Shown here piece by piece: positions 15,559 to 23,431 of a stretch of 51,328 nucleotides of DNA. Made by a program: the position numbers and the translations under genes. The notes beneath the pieces were generated by a model. That model made no database searches. It had not been told where the DNA came from and was given only the letters and a program-made list of their open reading frames with translations. This DNA comes from Nitrospira sp. (lineage in GTDB: Bacteria; Nitrospirota; Nitrospiria; Nitrospirales; Nitrospiraceae). The first letter of the stretch is position 1; each line of letters opens with the position of its first letter. The stretch covers positions 1-51,328 of the forward strand of contig JANDJL010000022.1 of assembly GCA_024330965.1 (NCBI GenBank), in the 5' to 3' direction.

Positions 15559-17157
15559 ATGAAGTCACCAATTATGGCCATTCTGACCGGCCTAGCCTCG
15601 GTGCTGGGTTGGGCTTCTTTGGCCCATGCGCAAGCAGTGGTCAATGTTGCTGGGGCTTCGGCTGCGAAGCCGTTTGTCGAAGAGGTTCCTGTCACCCTCT
15701 GCGATAACCCGACAGGACCGGCTCCGACATTCAGATCTGGTGCCCCAATTCCGGAGGTGTTCATGGACGGGCCGGCGGGGCCGCCTCAGAACCGGCTGGC
15801 TAACTCAAAATTTATTACCTGGCGCTGTCAGGCGATCAATGTCGTGGGGCGGCCGAACATCGTTATCCGTTATCAATCGACAGGGTCCGGTGACGGGATC
15901 AAAAAGGTCAATGAGAAACCGACTCTGCCCGATGGCAGGCCGAATCCAGCCGCGCGACAAGTCTATGTGCTGGAAAATCCAAGCGCATGCGGTGCGCCGA
16001 TCGACGAAGTCGATGCCTTGGGCCGCACGAGGCGTTTTTATCCTCGGTGCACGCAATTTAGCCCCAATCCGAACACCGATCCAGCCAATGCGTTCGTGGT
16101 GAATATGGGTGTTTCTGACGTGGCACCGTCTTCCTATGGTCAACGTTCGCAACAGACACCTACCCAGTTCGTTGAATTTCCCGCGCAGCCGGATGAGAAC
16201 ATCACTCTGTTAAATCCGGTCGTCACCCCGTACTCAATCGTGCTCGGCAGTGCGGTGAAACTGGTCAACCCGGATGGGACAGTCAAAACAAGCCCGACCA
16301 ACCCGCGGGGCCGAGTGCGGAATCTGACCCAGATGCAGGTCGAGGCGATCTTTTCGAGGCAGGTCACTCGATGGGATCAATTGAGCGGGATCGGTGCTGA
16401 TACCAATGGGGATGGTCGCGTCGATGCGAATGATAATCAAACGATCATTATCTGTTCGCGCCGGGCAACATCGGGAACCAAGGCGGCGTTTCAAGCCACG
16501 TTAATGAAGGATGCGAAAGAACATACTGGTGCATCTCCAGCCAACAGCCTGAGCTTCAATCTGACATTAGGAACCCCATCGTCGCCGTCGGCCGGTCCGA
16601 CCAATCTGGCCGGTATCTCGAACAACGATGTGCGGGACTGTATCCAGGGCAATCCCAATCCCACCATTCCATCGAATGATGCCTTCCCCTTCCCTGGTCC
16701 TCGCCCTGCCCATCCCACTGCCGCAGCCTACATGGAGGCAGAACAGGCAGCGACCGTCAATCCGGAGGCTGGCTATGTCGTGTCGGTCGATGGGGGCAAG
16801 GCCCGCCGTTACGACAACTTCAACGGGCAAGAACTGATTCCCGAAGAGGCGATCTACATCGGGAATGAAAAGGAAAACGTGCGCTGTGGGAAGCTTCAGT
16901 ATTGGGCATACCAAAACATCACCAGGCGTAATGATCCACCACCAACACTGGACGAGGCGGCCGTGATCGACGCGTTTTTCGCCTCGGCATCGAGTCCTAA
17001 CATCATCAACAACCTCCCCAATGTCGGGAGGTATTGGGTGTCCCCGGTTGATATGCATGTGACGAAGCAATCGGATAAGGGACCGGTGCAATGGAAGCCA
17101 CTCGTGCAAACGCGCAACATTCAACCGTGCCTCCCGGCTGTCAATGAGATGCCGTGA
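15559..17157 (+). CDS. PstS-like phosphate-binding protein with EF-hand-like insertion
   Basis: 532-residue secreted substrate-binding protein, much longer than usual PstS (about 320-350). AGGAGG precedes the ATG and the signal peptide ends at AHA-QA. Phosphate-site motifs are recognisable: VNVAGASAAKPF at the N-terminus and CSRRATSGTKAAFQ in the middle, corresponding to the Arg/Ser-Gly-Thr loop of PstS. Between them residues 281-292 read DTNGDGRVDAND, a perfect EF-hand/dockerin-type calcium loop. No pstCAB genes are nearby, so it may be a free scavenging or surface protein rather than an ABC transporter part; secreted PstS/DING-type proteins are known from Pho regulons. It lies 82 bp after the PEP-CTERM gene and is probably co-transcribed. 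Phosphate as ligand is inferred from family and context. Confidence 0.82.
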   Translation: MKSPIMAILTGLASVLGWASLAHAQAVVNVAGASAAKPFVEEVPVTLCDNPTGPAPTFRSGAPIPEVFMDGPAGPPQNRLANSKFITWRCQAINVVGRPNIVIRYQSTGSGDGIKKVNEKPTLPDGRPNPAARQVYVLENPSACGAPIDEVDALGRTRRFYPRCTQFSPNPNTDPANAFVVNMGVSDVAPSSYGQRSQQTPTQFVEFPAQPDENITLLNPVVTPYSIVLGSAVKLVNPDGTVKTSPTNPRGRVRNLTQMQVEAIFSRQVTRWDQLSGIGADTNGDGRVDANDNQTIIICSRRATSGTKAAFQATLMKDAKEHTGASPANSLSFNLTLGTPSSPSAGPTNLAGISNNDVRDCIQGNPNPTIPSNDAFPFPGPRPAHPTAAAYMEAEQAATVNPEAGYVVSVDGGKARRYDNFNGQELIPEEAIYIGNEKENVRCGKLQYWAYQNITRRNDPPPTLDEAAVIDAFFASASSPNIINNLPNVGRYWVSPVDMHVTKQSDKGPVQWKPLVQTRNIQPCLPAVNEMP

Positions 17158-17187
17158 GGTGAATGGGAGAGAAGGATAACGAACGGG

Positions 17188-17220
17188 GGGTGGCCAGCGG
17201 CGAAAGGCCACTGGCCACCC
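17188..17220 (+). terminator. stem-loop after the pstS-like gene
   Basis: GGGTGGCCAG pairs with CTGGCCACCC (ten base pairs), with an inner GGC/GCC extension across one mismatch and a GAAAG loop. No U-run follows, so it may be an mRNA-protecting or attenuating hairpin rather than a full terminator. Confidence 0.5.
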
Positions 17221-17292
17221 ATCCAGGACGTTTCTGAGCGCCGGCGTGGACAGGGTCTTGTGTGTGGCAGGTATCGAAGTAAGGAGGGTCTC

Positions 17293-17946
17293 ATGCGTAT
17301 GCTCGGTCTTACATGTGTGGTGATGGGAACACTCTTGGTGGGTACGTTCTGGAGCGAGACGGCGAAGGCAGTGGCGATTCCTCAGCCCGATGGGCCGATC
17401 TCTGTTCTGGAGCCGACGGTCGAATCAGCAACGGTTGAAGAGTACTTTGGGCGGAAAACAGCCCAATTGCTCAGTCAGCCTGTGATTTTGAAGATAGGGG
17501 AGTATCAGCCGATCGGCGACATGACGCCATCGGTGGTGAGGGGCGAACATATCATCTCGCTCTTCACGTCAGGATTCAATGGGGCGCCAGCCCCTTCTGC
17601 CGTGATCGATGGCACGTCGATCAGGATGGATCTCTCGTCGCTCTATCTCAGTCATGAATGGGTCGACGAATTCCGTATTTGGAATATCGGCGGCCACGCA
17701 ACGGGGACGATTGATCTTGAGACACTTGAGTTTTTCGTGAACTGGGATCGCCGATTCACGGGGAAACGTATGGACCAGATAGTCTCATTCTCACTCAGGG
17801 GGACATTGGTCCATGGTGGACCCACTCCGATCCCGATCGGCGATACCGCCATGTTCTTGACCACTGGTCTGGCGGCTCTGCTGATCGTCTGGCATCTCAA
17901 AAATATGGAGGTGATGGTCGATCGGTGCCGACTGTTTAGAATCTAA
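17293..17946 (+). CDS. exported protein with PEP-CTERM-like tail
   Basis: 217 residues from the ATG at 17293, chosen for AGGAGGG six bases upstream. It has a signal peptide (MRMLGLTCVVMGTLLVGTFW, cut near AKA-VA), a soluble domain of about 165 residues that I do not recognise, and near the end PIPIGDTAMFLTTGLAALLI then VWHLKNM. That is the Pro-rich, hydrophobic-helix, charged order of a PEP-CTERM, but without the usual LFGSGLIGL core and with 15 extra residues after it, so it is atypical and could be a plain membrane anchor. It sits between the PstS-like gene and the phosphate porin, each side about 130 bp away, and may share the upstream operon. Confidence 0.65.
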   Translation: MRMLGLTCVVMGTLLVGTFWSETAKAVAIPQPDGPISVLEPTVESATVEEYFGRKTAQLLSQPVILKIGEYQPIGDMTPSVVRGEHIISLFTSGFNGAPAPSAVIDGTSIRMDLSSLYLSHEWVDEFRIWNIGGHATGTIDLETLEFFVNWDRRFTGKRMDQIVSFSLRGTLVHGGPTPIPIGDTAMFLTTGLAALLIVWHLKNMEVMVDRCRLFRI

Positions 17947-17974
17947 TCATGCCTAGAGAACAGTCCGCTGACAA

Positions 17975-18027
17975 GTTAACCCACGACGGATCGGTCTGTA
18001 ACTGGTCCGTAATCCCTCTTCTATACT
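17975..18027 (+). promoter_or_regulatory. Pho-type box and promoter of the phosphate porin gene
   Basis: GTTAAC-N5-ACGGAT-N5-TGTAAC-N5-CGTAAT (17975-18013) at 11-bp period, eight bases, then TATACT (18022-18027), a strong -10. No good -35 is present, as expected where an activator replaces it. The downstream gene being a phosphate-selective porin is the best functional support for calling these elements Pho boxes. Confidence 0.75.
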
Positions 18028-18073
18028 CTCCCCTGGCCCATCGGGTTGGAACGGTGTTGCCAGGGGAGAATTC

Positions 18074-19516
18074 ATGAATATGACACATAAAGCAATCAGT
18101 TTGGTGATGACCAGTGTGCTAGGCATCGGGTCTCTGGTAGTGGTCCTCGTCTGCCTGTGGCAGGAGCGTGCATGGGCGACGACGCTCGAGGATGTGTTGC
18201 TTGAGAACCAGAAGATTACGATCGATCAGTGGATCAAACTCAAGGCAGAAGAGGAAAAGCGACACGAGAAGGAACTCGAAGCCAGTCGAGCGGCCGGCGA
18301 TACGCCGGTTCGTGAGCGCTGGTGGGAAAAAATCAGTATCAGAGGCTATACGCAGGTCCGATATAACTATCTCATCGACAACGATTTCCTGCGCATTGAC
18401 CAAGATCGGTCGATCGACGAAACCAACCAATTTTTTATCAGGCGCGCTCGGTTAATCTTCAGCGGGCAGCCGCATGAGCGGGTCTTTTTCTACTTTCAGC
18501 CGGAATTTGCGGGATTAATCGGCACAGTGGAGCAGGCAGGAGTGGTCCGGGATCTGTATGCCGATCTGTTTCTCACGGAGAATAAAGAGTGGCGGATCAG
18601 AGTCGGACTGTCCAAGGTTCCGTTTGGGTTCGAAAACATGCAATCCAGCCAGAATCGCCTGGCCTTCGATCGCAACGACGCGCTTCAAAGCGGAACTCCC
18701 ACCGAACGTGATTTGGGGTTGTTTGTCTACTATACCCCGACTTCCGTCCGGGAGCGATTTCGCCGGTTGGTGGACAGTGGGCTTAAGGGATCGGGTGATT
18801 ATGGGATGGTGGGGATCGGGGTGTACAACGGCCAAGGGGTGAACGTGCGCGATGCAAACAAAAATAAACACGTCGTCTTGCACGCCATGTATCCGCACGA
18901 GTTTGCCAACGGACAAATCCTTCAGGTGGGCATGAGTGCCTACACAGGCCGGTACTATGTCTCGACCACGCCGGTGGTGCCGCTCAATCCTGCACCGGCT
19001 TCGCAAGGGGCCCCGTTCACCCCGATTGTGGAAAACGGCGGCAACTATCTGGATCAGCGGGTAGCGTGGCACTTTGCATTGTTCCCTCAGCCCTTTGGCC
19101 TGCAGGGTGAATATACGATCGGCCGAGGACCTGAACTGAATCCGGAGCGAACGCGCATCACGACGGGGAATATTCGCGGAGGGTACATACAGGCCTTTTA
19201 TCGATATCGATGTGATGACTTCTGCGAAAGCATTATCCCCTATGTCCGTTTGCAGGAATACTATGGTGGCAAGAAGGTGCAAGCGAACGCGCCGAGGAAC
19301 ACCGTGCGAGAGGCTGAGCTCGGGGTTGAACTACGGGTTAACAAGGCGCTTGAGCTGACCGTCGCCTATGCCTGGAGTCAGCGGACATCGCCGGAGTCTG
19401 AGACCATTCCCGCCTCCTGCGCCGATCCAAGCGTCGTCGGCATCACATGCGCGCAGACTCCCTATCGGCTGCAATCCGGAGACCAGCTTAGATTTCAATT
19501 GCAATGGAATTTTTGA
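18074..19516 (+). CDS. phosphate-selective porin OprP/OprO family
   Basis: 480-residue outer-membrane porin. GGGGAG precedes the ATG; a signal peptide runs to about residue 35 (ERAWA-TT). A short coiled-coil (about 45-75: QWIKLKAEEEKRHEKELEAS) precedes the barrel, as is common in this family. The barrel starts with WWEKISIRGYTQVRYNY and has FFIRRARLIFSGQPHERVFF and VGLSKVPFGFENMQSSQNRL, typical Porin O/P segments, and closes with QLRFQLQWNF, ending in Phe. OprP/OprO form anion-selective trimers that admit phosphate or polyphosphate under starvation. The Pho-type promoter directly upstream agrees with this. Specific anion preference cannot be read from the sequence. Confidence 0.9.
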   Translation: MNMTHKAISLVMTSVLGIGSLVVVLVCLWQERAWATTLEDVLLENQKITIDQWIKLKAEEEKRHEKELEASRAAGDTPVRERWWEKISIRGYTQVRYNYLIDNDFLRIDQDRSIDETNQFFIRRARLIFSGQPHERVFFYFQPEFAGLIGTVEQAGVVRDLYADLFLTENKEWRIRVGLSKVPFGFENMQSSQNRLAFDRNDALQSGTPTERDLGLFVYYTPTSVRERFRRLVDSGLKGSGDYGMVGIGVYNGQGVNVRDANKNKHVVLHAMYPHEFANGQILQVGMSAYTGRYYVSTTPVVPLNPAPASQGAPFTPIVENGGNYLDQRVAWHFALFPQPFGLQGEYTIGRGPELNPERTRITTGNIRGGYIQAFYRYRCDDFCESIIPYVRLQEYYGGKKVQANAPRNTVREAELGVELRVNKALELTVAYAWSQRTSPESETIPASCADPSVVGITCAQTPYRLQSGDQLRFQLQWNF

Positions 19517-19762
19517 GTGGGGGACTGCCAACCATCCGATCCGATCCCTCACCCCCGCCATCCCACATAGAGCGGAAGACTGCTAACCATCCGAACGGTT
19601 TGCCATAAGAATCCATGAAGCAAGCGGCGTCGGAAAGAAAAAATTCTCGTCGCTTGCCCCCCACGCACCGGTTACGCACCGGCATCAGCGGCACTTCTAA
19701 AACGATTCAGCAAAAAGATTCAGTCTGAAAGGGTAGATGCTTTACGGTAAAACAGGAAAACC
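19517..19762. other. non-coding spacer with short imperfect repeats
   Basis: No gene seen. GACTGCYAACCATCCGA occurs twice (near 19523 and 19577), and ACGCACCGG twice near 19664-19680. This is the left flank of the IS1595-type element. Confidence 0.4.
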
Positions 19763-19770
19763 AAACAGAA
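19763..19770. repeat. left target-site duplication of the IS1595-type element
   Basis: AAACAGAA, identical to 20638-20645 on the other side of the element. Confidence 0.85.
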
Positions 19771-19775
19771 GGTAA

Positions 19776-20593
19776 TTAGGGCGAAACGTAACCAAAGAAG
19801 CACCGTAAGAAGAGCTCGACGAGATTCTCCTTCCGGTGGTTGAAGCGATACTCCATTTCCTTCAGATACATCGGGAAATGATACTTGGACACGCCCCGGT
19901 AATTGGACAGAATATGCTTGGCGAATGACCAGAACCCTTCGATCCCGTTGACGGGGTTCTTGGTTCGGCGATCCATGAGACGCTTGGAGACGCTTGGAGA
20001 CGCTTGCTGTGATTGACGGTGTGATGTTTGCCCTAGCGTCGCAACGATTGATAGCCGCGAAAGGCATCCGTGTAGGAGACGGACCCTTTGCGGGTGGTGG
20101 GTTGAATGTGGGTCATGCGGGTGTCCGCCGACACGTGCTCGACGACCTTGGTATAGACCCGTCCATCCCGCTCCAGGAGCCCGAACACGACGCCGTTCCC
20201 AGCCGCACCCCGGCCATGACGGCCTTTGCGGCGGCCACCGAAATCAGCTTCGTCCAGCTCCATCTCCCCCGAAAGCGTACTGGCCATGCCCTCCAGTTCC
20301 GCCACATGAAACAACGCCGTGTGCAATGTCTGTGTCTGATAGACCCGACTGATGACTGTGGGATCGACTCCCCGGTCATGCGCCAATCGAGAGGCGGGCA
20401 CCTGCTGAGAGAACCCCGGCAGCATGGCCATCTCGCGCCGGCGTTTCGCGAGGCGCTTCTGCCGTCGACAGATCCGGCAGTTGACATACCCACGTCGCGT
20501 TCGATTGACCCGAAACGATCCGCAAAAGACACCCGTGCGGCCCCGCAGAAAGTTGGCCGCACACCCGAAAACTCGATGAGCTCCCGTAAGCAT
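19776..20593 (-). pseudogene. IS1595-family transposase (ISXO2-like), nonsense plus frameshift
   Basis: Conserved pieces lie in order on the minus strand: a Cys-rich N-terminal part (VNCRICRRQK), GEMELDEADFGGRRKGRHGR, VVFGLLERDGRVYTKVVEHV, YTDAFRGYQSLRR, then KHHTVNHSKR, and after a frame change RRTKNPVNGIEGFWSFAKH, YRGVSKYHFPMYLKEMEYRF and NHRKENLVELFLRCFFGYV. Two lesions break it. The codon after SLRR is TAG (20033-20035), where relatives usually have Tyr before Gly. Then a 10-bp unit, GACGCTTGGA, is present three times at 19979-20006, adding 20 bp and shifting the frame. Removing two copies restores HHTVNHSKRLMDRRTKNP. The element cannot move itself. Confidence 0.88.
19979..20006. repeat. 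10-bp tandem triplication inside the transposase
   Basis: Two full copies of GACGCTTGGA and a third partial copy. The two surplus units account for the frameshift, suggesting slippage. Confidence 0.85.
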
Positions 20594-20637
20594 GCGGCCT
20601 CCAGCCTACCAGATGGTGACGAAACGCCCTAATTACC

Positions 20638-20645
20638 AAACAGAA
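20638..20645. repeat. right target-site duplication of the IS1595-type element
   Basis: AAACAGAA, identical to 19763-19770. Confidence 0.85.
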
Positions 20646-20710
20646 TTATGAATGCGACGCTACGCTGGGTTCGCTCGGATCCTCACAGGAACCGGATGGG
20701 AGGCCGCTTT

Positions 20711-21772
20711 TTAGGAACCGGGTTGCGAGGGGGACCGGTCCGGTGCGCTGGTCTGAGCGGAGGACATCGATCGTGACCAATTCGCCAGCGTACGTCCGAT
20801 TTCCTGAGACGACAGCGGGTAGTAGCCCAGATCCAGCGCCAGCTTTTGGCCTTGCCGGCTCAGCGCGAAACGAAGGAGTTCGATCACGGCAGGGGAGGAA
20901 GATGTTTTGGGCGGTTTGGCGATGTACAAATAAAGATTCCTCCTCAACGGGTATGAGCCATCTGCGACGCTTGCGAAGGTTGGCTCCACGTAGCGTCCTC
21001 CTTTGACTGTGGCGATGGGAACCGGTTTTACGTAGGAGGTTCGATAGCCGATCGAACTGAAGCCGATACCGTACTGATCCGTCTCCATTTCAAGTATCAC
21101 AGAGGCCGAACCTGGCTTTTCCATCAATCTGGAACTCAAGGGACCGCCTTGGCAGATCTCTTCCCTGAAAAACGCACTGGTGCCGGACTGTGCATTTCGT
21201 CCATAGAGATGGACGGGTGCCGAAAACCACTCGCCGTCAAGTCCGACCGCCCCCCAGGTGTCAATGGGGTCGAGAAGTCCTCGCCGTCGTTCTTGACAAA
21301 ACATGGCATCCAATTCTTCCAATGAAAGGCCGGTAATTGGATTGGTCTGATGAACGAACACGGCGAGAGCGTCGATGGCGACCGGCACCTCGGTCGGCTC
21401 ATATCCATATTCCTTGACGAATTCGGAAAGTTCGGATGCAGTCATGCGGTGAGAAAGAGCGGCGACTTCGGTTCGGTGTTCAAGCAGAGCTTCAAGGCCT
21501 GTCTTGGATCCTTGCTCCGACAACATCACTTTCAAGTTTGGATGTTTCTCGCGGAGACCGTCGACCCACGCTTGCATCAACGGGCTCATGGTGTTCGAGC
21601 CTGAGATTGTCAATTTGCCGGAGATCGGCTCTCGATCTTCGGGGTAGAAGTAGGAAACAAGGTCTGGATCGAGCGCAGGGCGGATTTGCCCCAGACTTGC
21701 CTCTTCAAAAAACGATGCGTGGATGACCATTGCTGCTATGAAGAGCCGTATCGTCACATGAAAGAACGGCAT
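20711..21772 (-). CDS. PstS-like phosphate-binding protein
   Basis: 353 residues from the ATG at 21772, which has GAGGAG eight bases upstream; the ATG at 21778 is too close to it. A signal peptide (MPFFHVTIRLFIAAMVIHAS) leads to a phosphate-binding fold: KLTISGSNTMSPLMQAW, the SGSxT loop of PstS; ALSHRM; and YGRNAQSGTSAFFREE, the Arg-Ser-Gly-Thr anion-binding loop. The closing strand YPLRRNLYLYIAKPP and the C-terminal helices are typical of PstS. No pstCAB lies adjacent; the protein may feed a transporter encoded elsewhere or act in sensing or scavenging. A Pho-type box precedes it. The gene is divergent from response regulator 2. The inserted IS lies 66 bp beyond its stop. Confidence 0.88.
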   Translation of the reverse strand: MPFFHVTIRLFIAAMVIHASFFEEASLGQIRPALDPDLVSYFYPEDREPISGKLTISGSNTMSPLMQAWVDGLREKHPNLKVMLSEQGSKTGLEALLEHRTEVAALSHRMTASELSEFVKEYGYEPTEVPVAIDALAVFVHQTNPITGLSLEELDAMFCQERRRGLLDPIDTWGAVGLDGEWFSAPVHLYGRNAQSGTSAFFREEICQGGPLSSRLMEKPGSASVILEMETDQYGIGFSSIGYRTSYVKPVPIATVKGGRYVEPTFASVADGSYPLRRNLYLYIAKPPKTSSSPAVIELLRFALSRQGQKLALDLGYYPLSSQEIGRTLANWSRSMSSAQTSAPDRSPSQPGS

Positions 21773-21833
21773 GGACATTTCTCCTCGTTTAACGACCTGT
21801 TGGCAACGTTCAGACTACACTCCTGGCTATAGG

Positions 21834-21886
21834 TTTAAGGAGCGCGCATTTCCTTTAAATCAACACAGTATTAATTCCCTGTTAAC
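21834..21886 (-). promoter_or_regulatory. Pho-type box and promoter of the pstS-like gene
   Basis: Minus strand, 21886 to 21848: GTTAAC-N5-ATTAAT-N5-GTTGAT-N5-GGAAAT at 11-bp period, eight bases, then CTTAAA (21839-21834) as -10. Confidence 0.6.
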
Positions 21887-21946
21887 TCTCAAGGGCGGGA
21901 AGCTTCCTCCATACATAAACGGGAAAACAAGTGGGCCGCTGGGCAG

Positions 21947-22003
21947 TTTACAGACAATTTACACGGGGCTAAGGACCCTGTTCCTGCGCCCTTTTAGTAT
22001 AAA
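21947..22003 (+). promoter_or_regulatory. Pho-type box and promoter of response regulator 2
   Basis: TTTACA-N5-TTTACA at 21947-21963, with two degenerate repeats to 21985, nine bases, then TAGTAT/TATAAA at 21995-22003. Transcription would begin near 22010, almost at the first ATG, so the mRNA may be leaderless. Confidence 0.5.
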
Positions 22004-22010
22004 CGCTGTA

Positions 22011-22721
22011 ATGATGCTGTCCGGACCATCATCGGTAGTTGCTGTGCGAGAGACGATTCTTATCTTCTCCCGTTCCGAACCGTTCGCAGAGTCGATCAAG
22101 CGGACCTTTGACACGAACGGCTATCAAAGCACAAGTGTGTTGACGCTGGGAGCAGCGATTTCGACCGCGAAGGAGTCGGGAGCAGCTCTGATCATTATCG
22201 ATCGCCAGGTGGGAGATCCCCACACTATTCGCCAGATTCGCGACGTGAGCGCGGCACCGATTATTGCCGTCCAGGATGCTGTGGATACCTGTACGGATGA
22301 TGAATGTCTTCGAGATTACGAACGAGACATCGATCTCGTCGTCTGCACCGGAAGTCCCCGTGAATTGCTGGCCCGCGCTCGGGCGATCCTGCGCCGCCGG
22401 ATTCCGAGGAGCAAGTCGCATCATTCTTACCAGGTTGGAAAGGTGAAAATGGACGTGGATCGCCACGAGGTGAGCGTGGGCGGGCGGATGGTCGAGCTGA
22501 CCCCGAAAGAGTTTCAAATCCTCCAGCAATTTTTGGAATCCCCCAACCGCCTGTTTTCTCGCCAGGAGATGCTGAACAAAGTCTGGGGCGAAGGCTATGC
22601 TCTTGAAGAGCATGCGCTCGATGTTCACATCCATTCTCTGCGGCAAAAAATCGAGTCCGATCCGGCCCACCCGAAGCTGATCGTCACCGTCCGCGGTATC
22701 GGCTACAAACTGCGCGGATGA
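22011..22721 (+). CDS. OmpR-family regulator with degenerate receiver
   Basis: 236 residues from ATG 22011 (or 22014). The C-terminal winged helix (about 140-236) is intact: VELTPKEFQILQQFLESPN, LFSRQEMLNKVWG, HALDVHIHSLRQKIESDP and VTVRGIGYKLRG. The N-terminal receiver is eroded: the acidic pair that binds magnesium is replaced by Ser20-Arg21 in ILIFSRSEP, Asp64 is kept (IIIDRQ), and the Lys-Pro motif is replaced by CTGSPREL. Magnesium-dependent phosphorylation is therefore unlikely, and control may be by expression level or ligand. No Shine-Dalgarno precedes the start and the -10 lies so near that leaderless translation is plausible. It shares its upstream region with a divergent pstS-like gene and has its own Pho-type box, so it is probably a second-tier phosphate regulator. 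No kinase is adjacent. Confidence 0.88.
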   Translation: MMLSGPSSVVAVRETILIFSRSEPFAESIKRTFDTNGYQSTSVLTLGAAISTAKESGAALIIIDRQVGDPHTIRQIRDVSAAPIIAVQDAVDTCTDDECLRDYERDIDLVVCTGSPRELLARARAILRRRIPRSKSHHSYQVGKVKMDVDRHEVSVGGRMVELTPKEFQILQQFLESPNRLFSRQEMLNKVWGEGYALEEHALDVHIHSLRQKIESDPAHPKLIVTVRGIGYKLRG

Positions 22722-22843
22722 CGAACTCTCCGCTACGGCCTGAGTGATGCGGGGCAAGTGGCGTGCGAGATCCAGTCTTCCCCGCGTGCCAAGGCGAGGG
22801 CAAGGAGGGAACGTGGTCGTCGACGAAGAAAGCGGAAGGGGGC

Positions 22844-23230
22844 CTACAGTTCGTCGATCGAGACGGGGCGAAGCAAGTCTCCTACGGAAAGCACACCCAC
22901 CACCGTGCCGTCTTTCATGACTCCGAGGTGCAGTGATTGATACTTGCTCATAAGATCAGCGGCTTCCGTCAGCGGGCGGCGCTCTTCAATTCCGACCACC
23001 GGTGTACTCATGATGTCTTCCACCGGCACGAAGTAGGGAGCACGGTCAGCGCCAATCACCTTTTTGACGATGTCCGATTCCGTGACAATGCCAACGATGC
23101 GTGATTGGCGGGACACGAGGACGCTGGTGATGTTGAAGCTTCTCATCAGCTTGGCCGCTTCGATCACCGAGGTTCGGCAGTCCACCGTGATGGGTTCTTT
23201 CTTCATCAGTTGTCCGACCGTGACCATCAT
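22844..23230 (-). CDS. tandem CBS-domain protein
   Basis: 128 residues made only of two CBS motifs (about 5-62 and 67-125). It starts with VGQLMKKEPITVDCRTSVIE and has IVGIVTESDIVKKV and VVGVLSVGDLL, the standard ends of each motif. CBS pairs (Bateman modules) bind adenosyl nucleotides or similar ligands and regulate partners. AGGAGG precedes the double ATG at 23230/23227. It converges with response regulator 2 and diverges from the Agt-like gene. The partner is unknown. Confidence 0.9.
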   Translation of the reverse strand: MMVTVGQLMKKEPITVDCRTSVIEAAKLMRSFNITSVLVSRQSRIVGIVTESDIVKKVIGADRAPYFVPVEDIMSTPVVGIEERRPLTEAADLMSKYQSLHLGVMKDGTVVGVLSVGDLLRPVSIDEL

Positions 23231-23292
23231 GAGCCTCCTTGGTAAGCGGGTTATCCGTACCTCCCAAGCCTAGGCTTCGGAGGTTGCATCTC

Positions 23293-23331
23293 TGTTAGAT
23301 GATCGTTGTCAGGCCGTAAACAGTGTGTCTG
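23293..23331 (+). promoter_or_regulatory. possible Pho-type box upstream of the agt-like gene
   Basis: TGTTAG-N5-CGTTGT-N5-CGTAAA-N5-TGTCTG at exact 11-bp period. No good -10 follows at the usual distance, so this is weaker than the other copies. Confidence 0.35.
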
Positions 23332-23431
23332 GATCATCATCGGCCGAAATGCTGTAAGGAGGCAGGGACGTGAGCACGTGGTCAATTTGGTTGCCTCACG
23401 TCGTCGGTCATGCGAGTGAAGAGAATGTGCC

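Larger units (their letters stand above)
19771..20637 (-). mobile_element. IS1595-family insertion sequence, 867 bp, inactivated
   Basis: The ends are set by inverted repeats: GGTAATTAGGGCG at the left and the same sequence on the opposite strand at the right, with 20 of the first 24 bases matching. An 8-bp direct repeat, AAACAGAA, flanks the element at 19763-19770 and 20638-20645; eight bp is the usual IS1595-family target duplication. Element length and the ISXO2-like transposase inside agree with the family. Intact flanks show that it transposed here as a unit, and later lesions killed the transposase. Confidence 0.9.

Noticed and set aside
18515..19282. 255-codon minus-strand frame inside the phosphate porin gene
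   Set aside because: Antisense of a clear OprP/OprO gene, with no ribosome site or recognisable motif.
19517..19620. Terminator hairpin directly after the porin gene
   Set aside because: The G-run and C-run do not pair in antiparallel orientation and no U-tract follows.
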